NCBI RefSeq assembly: GCF_900961225.1 | Contig: NZ_CAAHFN010000065.1 | Span: forward strand, 1 to 64,000 | Reading direction: 5' to 3' | Length of the DNA stretch: 64,000 nucleotides | From: Modicisalibacter radicis | Lineage (GTDB): Bacteria; Pseudomonadota; Gammaproteobacteria; Pseudomonadales; Halomonadaceae | Shown here: positions 57,692 through 64,000 of the stretch, piece by piece | How positions within the stretch are numbered: position 1 is the first letter of the stretch | Layout: each line of letters starts with the position of its first letter | Notes under the pieces: generated by a model | Database searches by the model: none | The model's input: the letters and a program-made list of their open reading frames with translations, nothing else | What the model was told of the DNA's origin: nothing | Program-made: the position numbers and the translations under genes

Positions 57692-60600
57692 TCGGCATCT
57701 TCCACGGTGATTCGCGGCGAGGTCCAGGGCCCCTGCACGCGATAGTAAATTCTCGTGACCTTGTCGAGCCAGCCACCGAAGACCTTGTCCGCCAGGAAGA
57801 GTGCGCCGCCCACATAGGGGGCGCCGGCGATCACGGCGGCCAGGGGCAGGTTCTGGCTGACCGGCACGGTAACCCCGAGGGTCAGGTCCAGTTGGCGTGC
57901 CATCAGATCGACGCTGCCATCCAGAGTGAATTGGGTGGAGGTACCATCGATTTCAACCGGACCGCGGGTTTCCAGACGTCCACCATACAGTGTGGCATCG
58001 CCACTGACACTGTCGAATGCGGTGCCCTCGCCGGTGACATCGGAGAAATCCAGGCGCAGCCGGCGCAGCAGGTTATCGACGTTGAGCAGCCCGACCAGTC
58101 GCGCCGAGGGCGACTCGAGGGTACGGAAGCGACCGTCGCCGAGATTCGCCTCGATGCTGCCCCGCGAACGCGCCAGGGCGAATTGCCAGGGCGCCCCCGG
58201 CCAGGCCAGCTGTGTCTGTACATCGGTGCTCGCCGAGCTGACGGCCACCGGCTGGTCGAGTGCCGCCAGGGCCGTGCCCAGGTCGCCGCCGCTGATCGAC
58301 AGTCGCGATCGGGTCAGGCTCGCCTGCTCGCCCGAGGCCTCCCAGACCAGCTCGCCCTGCGCGGTTATCTCGCCCAGTTTCAGCGACACCGGCTCGAGCC
58401 GCAGGCGGTCGGGGGATTCGCGCCAATGCGCCTCGAAGGGACCAAACTGACGCCCGCTACGCGACAGCGTGGCGATACTCAGTCGGCCTGCCGGTACCCG
58501 GGCCAGCCAGTCGGGCAGCGGTGCGGGCTCGGGCGGCGCGGTGACGATCTCGCTCTGCAGGCTCGGTGACGACGCTTCGCCCTGTTCGCCGACCCCGGCC
58601 AGCAGCGGGTCGAGGTTCAAGCGCGAAAGGGAGATATCCAGCGGCGCGGCCTGCGCCGGGCGATACGCGGCGCGCCCCTGGGTCAGCGACCCCGCCAGCG
58701 CAAGCGACCAGCCATCTCCGTCCAGCGGACTGGCCGAGGCCTGCAGGTCGCCGAGACAGCGCTGCTCATAATGCAGGCAGTCGGTGCGCAGGCTCAGGCG
58801 GCGCAACCGGGTCAGTGCCGAGCCATCGCCGGCCGCGCCGTCGTCCGCCGCTGGCGCGGAGGGCAATGACACCCCGGCCAGCGCCTGCTGCCAGCGAGCC
58901 AGCAGCAGGCGCGGCGTGCTCCAGGCGATCTCCCAGCCGCCGCCACCCGGCCACTCGGGATTGGCCGGCCAGTTCTCCAGCCATACCTGGCCCTGGCCGT
59001 TGTCCGGGCCCAGCGAGCGCCAACGCAGGCGCAAGCGGTCGGCCAGGTCGAGATTGACCACGCGATCGGGAATCGAGGCCGTCAGGTGAAGCGGAACCCG
59101 GGCATCCCGCGTCTTGCCGAACGGCGCCGGCAGGTCGATGGCCAGCCCCTGGAGATCGCTATCGAGGCTCAGGCTCGGCTTGTCGGCGTCGAGATCGAGC
59201 GCGGCCGTGTAGGGAAAATACCCGCTGAGCATGCCGTCGAGGCCGTCGAGGCCGCCCCAGTCAAGCAGCCCGCTGGCCAATGCCCGCCCCTCCAGGGTCA
59301 CGCCCTGCCCGCCGACATCGAAGTCGGCGAGCAGCGGTCCTTCGAAGACCCGTGCGCCGAGCTGGCCGGTCAGGGTATCGCTGTCGCGCTCGCCGAGGTG
59401 TTTATAGTGCAGCGCACCATTGACGTTGCCCAGTTCGAGATCGGCCTGGGGCAGACGTACCGAGGGGGCATCGACGTTGGCCTGCAGATCGACGTCGACG
59501 GGCGCCTCCACCGAGTCCGGAGTATCCATGGCCACGCCGAGGCGCAACCGACCGTCGACCCGCCCCTCGCCCTGCCAGTCGCCGAAGCCGTCCATGCCCT
59601 CGATCGGCGCGGCGGCCAGGAAGTCGAACAGGCTCTGAACGGGGCCGCCGACCGGTCCTTCGACCGTCAGCCGCTCGTCGGCCAGCGACACCCTGGCGCC
59701 TTCGCTGACCAGGCCCAGCATCTCGGCATGATCCACCGTGGCCTCGAGCGTCTGGTCATGCAGCGAGAGGTGGCCGCTGAGTTCGTCGAGAGCCGGCCAC
59801 TCGGGATCATAGGGCAGGTGGCCCCGTTCGACGTCGAGGGCCAGGCGCAGCTCGGCGCTCTTGCCGAGCTCATCGGCGTCATCCCCCGTGGAGGCGGCCT
59901 CCTCGCCATCGAGGGTTTGGCTGAAGTGCAGCGAGCCGCGCGGGACATGACCTGTGATGCCGGAAGTCAGCCATTCGCGCAGATCGCTGTCGAACACCTC
60001 GAGCGGCAACCACTCGCCCAGCGGGGTTTGCGTCGCATCGACATCGCGCATGGCGAGGTTCAGCGTGAACTGCCCGGGCCGCCGGCGTGCCGGCTCCCCC
60101 GGCACCGTCAACTGAAAGTCGCCGTCGACCGAGGCGCCCCGCCAGCCAGCCGACAGATCCTCGCCCTCGACGCGCGGCCGCTCGCCGGCCAACGACCAGT
60201 TGACGCGACCACTGGCATGGTCGAGCGACAAGGGTTCGGGAAACAGCTCGGGAAAGCGCAGATCGACACCCTGCCGGGCGGCGAACTCGACGTGCCCGGT
60301 ACGGCCCTCGGTCTCGACCCAGGCATCGAAGGGGCCACCACCGGGCGCGTCCTGCCAGGGCCGGGCGGCCATCTCCTGCAAGGCGGCGCGCACCTGCCAC
60401 TGGCCCTGGTCTTGCCCCACCTGCAGGCCCTCGACACGGCCGCCGGGCCTGATCGCATCGAGCAGCGATTGCCAGCGTTCGGGCAACGGCAGACGTCGGC
60501 GCCATTCCATCAGCGCGTCCACCGAGAACGGCGAGCTGCGCAGCCACCAGTCACCGCCCTCGCCGGCCAGTTGCAGATGCTCGGGAAGCGGCGAATCGCC

Positions 60601-61593
60601 ACCCCGGGCATCGTTCACCGACAACGCGTCGACCCAGGCATTCCAGTCATCGTCACTGCCACGCAACCACTGCGCACGGGCCTTGATATCGCGCAGCTCG
60701 AGACTCCCGTCGCTGCCGGCGACGTCCAGTTCGGGCACCGACAGGGCCAGCCGCGCGTCCTCGACCCGACCGTCTCGCCAACGCGCCCATAGCCTGGCCT
60801 CGCCGCTCAGCTGATCGAGGCTCAATGGCTGACGGCGCGTGAGCAGCCGCCCCAGCCGCGTCAGACTGCCCATATCCATGCGCGCCTGCAGCGCAGCACT
60901 GAAATCGCTCAGCCCACGGGTTCCGGGCAGCACCTCGAGCACGGCGGAAAGCGACTGCCGAGACTGGCCGTCAACGAACAGCTGGCCTTCGAGATGGGCA
61001 CGCCCCGTGCCGCCGGCAATCAGCAATTGAGGTGCCCGCAGCGTCAGGGTGTCATCGAGACCGTGCAGCACCAGGCGCAGGTCGCTCACCAACACCCGCT
61101 GGCGCAGCAACAGCCCGACCCAGTAATCGAGCCGCGACAGGTTCATGTCACCTTCGGGTATCACGTAAGGCGGGACTTCGGCCGGCCCCGGCCATTGCCA
61201 GCGGCCTTCGCTATCCTGGTAGAGATGCAGCGTAGCCCGGCTGATGCGTGCGTCGCCGATCACCGGCTGCCAGGCACGCAGCGAGGCGCTGGTGTCGAGA
61301 CGCACGTCGGCGTGCTCGATCTCGAGCAACGGAAAAGGGTCGCTCTCCGCCTGGGCCATCAACCGCAGATCGTCGATCCGCAGCGCCGGGTCGAACCATT
61401 GCAGCCGACCTTCGAACACATCCATCGCCAGGGTCGCATTGAACTGCCGGGAAAGCTCGGCGCCGACCCGGTCGCGCACCGTGTCCAGCTGTTCCAGCGC
61501 CAGGCGCATGCCGCCGAGCAGCAACGCCAGCAGGACCAGCGCAACGGCCGTCAGCGTCAGGCCCCATCGCAGCGTCAGACGAATCGGACTCAT
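57688..61593 (-). CDS. yhdP: YhdP, AsmA-like envelope lipid transport protein
   Basis: A 1301-residue protein with one N-terminal membrane helix (about 8-30, [22 protein letters not shown]). A very long periplasmic stretch of beta-rich repeats follows (DUF3971/AsmA-like), with a conserved C-terminal segment ([67 protein letters not shown]). YhdP, TamB and YdbH form hydrophobic grooves thought to carry phospholipid to the outer membrane. It follows rng by four bases and overlaps tldD, as in related genomes. Confidence 0.93.
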   Translation of the reverse strand: MSPIRLTLRWGLTLTAVALVLLALLLGGMRLALEQLDTVRDRVGAELSRQFNATLAMDVFEGRLQWFDPALRIDDLRLMAQAESDPFPLLEIEHADVRLDTSASLRAWQPVIGDARISRATLHLYQDSEGRWQWPGPAEVPPYVIPEGDMNLSRLDYWVGLLLRQRVLVSDLRLVLHGLDDTLTLRAPQLLIAGGTGRAHLEGQLFVDGQSRQSLSAVLEVLPGTRGLSDFSAALQARMDMGSLTRLGRLLTRRQPLSLDQLSGEARLWARWRDGRVEDARLALSVPELDVAGSDGSLELRDIKARAQWLRGSDDDWNAWVDALSVNDARGGDSPLPEHLQLAGEGGDWWLRSSPFSVDALMEWRRRLPLPERWQSLLDAIRPGGRVEGLQVGQDQGQWQVRAALQEMAARPWQDAPGGGPFDAWVETEGRTGHVEFAARQGVDLRFPELFPEPLSLDHASGRVNWSLAGERPRVEGEDLSAGWRGASVDGDFQLTVPGEPARRRPGQFTLNLAMRDVDATQTPLGEWLPLEVFDSDLREWLTSGITGHVPRGSLHFSQTLDGEEAASTGDDADELGKSAELRLALDVERGHLPYDPEWPALDELSGHLSLHDQTLEATVDHAEMLGLVSEGARVSLADERLTVEGPVGGPVQSLFDFLAAAPIEGMDGFGDWQGEGRVDGRLRLGVAMDTPDSVEAPVDVDLQANVDAPSVRLPQADLELGNVNGALHYKHLGERDSDTLTGQLGARVFEGPLLADFDVGGQGVTLEGRALASGLLDWGGLDGLDGMLSGYFPYTAALDLDADKPSLSLDSDLQGLAIDLPAPFGKTRDARVPLHLTASIPDRVVNLDLADRLRLRWRSLGPDNGQGQVWLENWPANPEWPGGGGWEIAWSTPRLLLARWQQALAGVSLPSAPAADDGAAGDGSALTRLRRLSLRTDCLHYEQRCLGDLQASASPLDGDGWSLALAGSLTQGRAAYRPAQAAPLDISLSRLNLDPLLAGVGEQGEASSPSLQSEIVTAPPEPAPLPDWLARVPAGRLSIATLSRSGRQFGPFEAHWRESPDRLRLEPVSLKLGEITAQGELVWEASGEQASLTRSRLSISGGDLGTALAALDQPVAVSSASTDVQTQLAWPGAPWQFALARSRGSIEANLGDGRFRTLESPSARLVGLLNVDNLLRRLRLDFSDVTGEGTAFDSVSGDATLYGGRLETRGPVEIDGTSTQFTLDGSVDLMARQLDLTLGVTVPVSQNLPLAAVIAGAPYVGGALFLADKVFGGWLDKVTRIYYRVQGPWTSPRITVEDAE

Positions 61594-61597
61594 GGGC

Positions 61598-63061
61598 TCA
61601 CATCAGCACGATGTCGTACTGCTCCTGGGAGTAATGACCCTCGACCTGGAAGCGGATCGTCTTGCCGATGAATATCTCCAGATCGGCGACCGCCGCCGAC
61701 TCCTCGTCGAGCAGGCGATCGACCACCTCCTGCGAGGCGAGCACCATGTAGGTGTCCGGACTGTAGGCCCGCTCCTCGCGCAGGATCTCGCGGAAGATCT
61801 CGTAGCAGACGGTTTCCGGCGTCTTCAGCGTGCCCCGCCCCTGGCAGGTCGGGCACGGTTCGCACAACGTCTGCTCCAGGCTTTCGCGGGTCCGCTTGCG
61901 GGTCAGTTGCACCAGTCCCAGCTCGGTGACGCCGGTCAGCTTGTTCTTGGCGTGATCGCGCTCCAGCGACTTCTCCAGCACGCGCAGGACCTGGCGCTGA
62001 TGCTCGGTATCCTCCATGTCGATGAAGTCGATGATGATGATCCCGCCGAGGTTGCGCAGGCGCAGTTGCCGGGCGATGGCGGTCGCCGCCTCGAGGTTGG
62101 TCTTGAAGATCGTCTCCTCGAGGTTGCGGTGCCCGACATAGCCGCCGGTATTGACGTCGATGGTGGTCATCGCCTCGGTGGGATCGATCACCAGATAACC
62201 GCCCGACTTGAGCTGCACCTTGCGGCCCAGCGCCTTGTGGATCTCGTCCTCGACGCTGAACAAATCGAAGATCGGCCGCTCCCCCGGGTAGTACTCGACC
62301 CGCTCGACCACGTTGGGCATGAACTCCTCGGCGAACTCGATCAGTCGCTGGTAGTTCTCGCGCGAGTCGATACGCACCTTCTCGATGTCGTCGCGCATCA
62401 CGTCGCGCAACGTGCGGATGAACAGCGGCAGATCGTCGTAGATGCGGCTCGGCGTGGCCGCGGTCAGCTTGCGCTCGTCGACCTTGCGCCACAGCCGCAG
62501 CAGAAACTGCATGTCGGTGATCAGTTCCTCGGCGCCCACGCCTTCGGCCGCGGTGCGAATGATGAAGCCGCCAGCGACGGTCTGCTCCTGATCGGCCAGG
62601 CACCCTTCGACCAGCGTCCTCAACCGCTCGCGCTCGGCGTCGTCCTCGATGCGCTGGGAGACGCCGGTGTGCGGCGAGTCGGGCATGTAGACCAGATAGC
62701 GCGAGGGTACCGACAGGTGCGTCGTCAGGCGCGCCCCCTTGGAGGCGATCGGGTCCTTGGTGGCCTGCACCACCAGCGACTGGCCCTGTTGCAGCAACTG
62801 GCTGATCGACACCTGTTCATCGCTCGGCGTGTTGGGCGGCAGCACCTCGTTGGCATGAATGAACGCGGCGCGCTCGAGACCGATATCGATGAATGCCGCC
62901 TGCATGCCGGGCAGCACACGCACGACCTTGCCCTTGTAGATGTTGCCGACGATACCGCGACGCCGGCTGCGCTCGATGAAGGCCTCCTGCAGCACGCCGT
63001 TCTCGACCACGGCGACGCGGGTCTCCATCGGGGTCAGGTTGATGAGTACCTCACCGCTCAT
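61598..63061 (-). CDS. rng: RNase G
   Basis: A 487-residue endoribonuclease of the RNase E/G family. The S1 domain (about 38-125, IYKGKVVRVLPGMQAAFIDIGLERAAFIHANE) is followed by the catalytic domain with metal-binding Asp residues in TTIDVNTGGYVG and IIIDFIDME. The zinc-link is CEPCPTCQGRGT. The length and absence of a long degradosome tail separate it from RNase E. It matures the 16S rRNA 5' end and degrades some mRNAs. It follows maf by 32 bp. Confidence 0.97.
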   Translation of the reverse strand: MSGEVLINLTPMETRVAVVENGVLQEAFIERSRRRGIVGNIYKGKVVRVLPGMQAAFIDIGLERAAFIHANEVLPPNTPSDEQVSISQLLQQGQSLVVQATKDPIASKGARLTTHLSVPSRYLVYMPDSPHTGVSQRIEDDAERERLRTLVEGCLADQEQTVAGGFIIRTAAEGVGAEELITDMQFLLRLWRKVDERKLTAATPSRIYDDLPLFIRTLRDVMRDDIEKVRIDSRENYQRLIEFAEEFMPNVVERVEYYPGERPIFDLFSVEDEIHKALGRKVQLKSGGYLVIDPTEAMTTIDVNTGGYVGHRNLEETIFKTNLEAATAIARQLRLRNLGGIIIIDFIDMEDTEHQRQVLRVLEKSLERDHAKNKLTGVTELGLVQLTRKRTRESLEQTLCEPCPTCQGRGTLKTPETVCYEIFREILREERAYSPDTYMVLASQEVVDRLLDEESAAVADLEIFIGKTIRFQVEGHYSQEQYDIVLM

Positions 63062-63093
63062 GCGGGAATCCTTGTACTGAGGTCATGGCTCGA

Positions 63094-63696
63094 TTATGAC
63101 ACAGCGTCGGCACCGTCAGCCCACAGCGCGAGGCCCTGACGCTGCAACAACTGCGCGGTCTCGTACAGCGGCAGACCGACCACCGCCGAATGACTGCCCT
63201 CGATGCGCTCGACGAACATCGCGGCACGCCCCTGGATGGCATAACCGCCGGCCTTGTCGACGGGCTCGCCGGTCGCCCAGTAGGCGGCGATCTCGGCCGC
63301 GTCGATCGAGCGCATCGCCACCCGCGTGGTCACGCAGGCTTGCAATAGCCCCTGGGGGCCGGTCACCGCCACCGCGGTCATTACCGCATGCCAGCGCCCC
63401 GACAGCGTGCCGAGCATCTCGCAGGCATGACCGCGATCGCGCGGCTTGCCGAGAATGGCGCCGTCCAGCACCACCGCGGTGTCCGAGCCGAGCGTAGGCA
63501 GCGCGCAACCGGCCGCCCCCGTCAATGCCTTGTCGCGGGCCAGCCGCGACACATAATCGACCGCGCTCTCGCCGGCGTGGGGCGTCTCGTCGATATCGAC
63601 GGGAACCACCTCGGTGGCGATGCCGATACTCGCCAGCAGTTCGCGACGGCGCGGCGAAGCCGACGCCAGGCGCAACGCGGGATCGGAAAGCGTCAT
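63094..63696 (-). CDS. Maf/YhdE-type nucleotide pyrophosphatase
   Basis: A 200-residue Maf protein: LRLASASPRRRELLASIGI (phosphate-binding, SxxR type), DIDETPHAGESAVDYVSRLARDKA, TLGSDTAVVLDGAILGKP (catalytic Asp) and GYAIQGRAAMFVERIEGSHSAVVGLPLYE. Maf proteins hydrolyse dTTP, UTP and modified pyrimidine nucleotides, and in some species affect septation. The start at 63696 is chosen because AAGGAG lies six bases upstream; an ATG seven codons earlier encodes that ribosome site. It lies between mreD and rng, the usual mreBCD-maf-rng order. Confidence 0.95.
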   Translation of the reverse strand: MTLSDPALRLASASPRRRELLASIGIATEVVPVDIDETPHAGESAVDYVSRLARDKALTGAAGCALPTLGSDTAVVLDGAILGKPRDRGHACEMLGTLSGRWHAVMTAVAVTGPQGLLQACVTTRVAMRSIDAAEIAAYWATGEPVDKAGGYAIQGRAAMFVERIEGSHSAVVGLPLYETAQLLQRQGLALWADGADAVS

Positions 63697-63738
63697 CGTC
63701 GTCTCCTTGGCGGGCAACGCTCGCCGGGTGCGGGGCAG

Positions 63739-64000
63739 TCAGCTCACGCCCAGGCGTCGTCGCAGCATCTGCAACAGGGTATAGAACCAGGGCCACAGCA
63801 CGGCGCCGATCAACGCCGGCAGCAGAAAGGCGAGATTGATCGCGAAAGGTCCGAAGATGGTCCGCAGCCACTGCTCGAGCAACTGTGCGATGCCCAGCAG
63901 CACGAACACCAGCACTGCCTGCTGGACCAGCGCATAGGCACGCATGCGCTGATAGACCAGCAGGGCCAGGAAGGCGACCAGCGCCATCACCAGCGCGTTC
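63739..64000 (-). CDS. mreD: MreD, rod-shape protein (C-terminal part, cut by window edge)
   Basis: The reading frame is open through the right edge. The visible 86 or so C-terminal residues of a small membrane protein show three hydrophobic segments and end PWFYTLLQMLRRRLGVS, which is typical of MreD (usually about 160 residues). MreD works with MreB and MreC in the rod complex that guides side-wall synthesis. Position next to maf and rng supports the call. The start lies outside the window. Confidence 0.9.
   Translation of the reverse strand, partial: NALVMALVAFLALLVYQRMRAYALVQQAVLVFVLLGIAQLLEQWLRTIFGPFAINLAFLLPALIGAVLWPWFYTLLQMLRRRLGVS

Noticed and set aside
59086..60792. 568-codon plus-strand frame opposite yhdP
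   Set aside because: Antisense to the middle of yhdP; no domain or ribosome site, and long antisense frames are common in GC-rich genes.
61244..63139. 631-codon plus-strand frame opposite rng and the start of yhdP
   Set aside because: Antisense to RNase G, whose S1 and catalytic motifs are intact.

Overview
The window is a GC-rich stretch of housekeeping chromosome from a gammaproteobacterium. Its gene order is the one known from Pseudomonas (argJ-secA, dcw cluster, rnpB, lpoA, ssp, pet, rpsI/rplM, zapE, algW, his, murA, mla, kds/lpt, rpoN, ptsN, tldD, yhdP, rng, maf, mreD), with differences that fit a halomonad (Halomonadaceae: Halomonas, Chromohalobacter, Salinicola and relatives). The genus is an inference from gene order, base composition and recalled protein similarity. 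No mobile element, CRISPR array, prophage or tRNA gene was recognised.

Layout. Positions 1-234 carry, on the minus strand, two tandem rRNA-type promoters and a boxB/boxA antitermination leader, so an rRNA operon starts just beyond the left edge. Next come a Nudix/ThiE-like fusion, argJ and secA (all minus). Upstream of secA is a short ORF encoding a signal peptide and ending in Arg-Gly-Pro-Pro plus four residues, a candidate SecM-like arrest peptide; it is divergent from dciA. From 24203 down to 6605 lies a compact division and cell-wall cluster: rsmH-ftsL-ftsI-murE-murF-mraY-murD-ftsW-murG-murC-ddlB-ftsQ-(205 bp gap)-ftsA-ftsZ-lpxC. mraZ, usually first in this cluster, is missing and rnpB lies directly in front of rsmH.

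From 25630 the plus strand has lpoA-yraN-diaA-dolP (envelope and replication control). The minus strand then has sspA-sspB, petABC (cytochrome bc1), rplM-rpsI and zapE. zapG (+) converges on a nif3 family gene (-), with a 16-copy heptanucleotide array between them. algW (+) converges on a minus-strand run mlaFEDCB-ibaG-murA-hisG-hisD that joins outer-membrane lipid transport, peptidoglycan precursor synthesis and histidine synthesis.

From 45369 the plus strand carries kdsD-kdsC-lptC-lptA-lptB (Kdo synthesis and LPS export), then rpoN-hpf-ptsN-rapZ-ptsO (sigma-54 and nitrogen-PTS) and mgtE. A near-perfect sigma-54 promoter (GG-N10-GC) sits just upstream of rpoN. The right end has pmbA/tldD (TldD/E protease) around darP, then yhdP, rng, maf and the C-terminal part of mreD, all minus except darP. 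Related 7-bp repeat tracts occupy three convergent junctions: zapG/nif3, mgtE/pmbA and darP/tldD.
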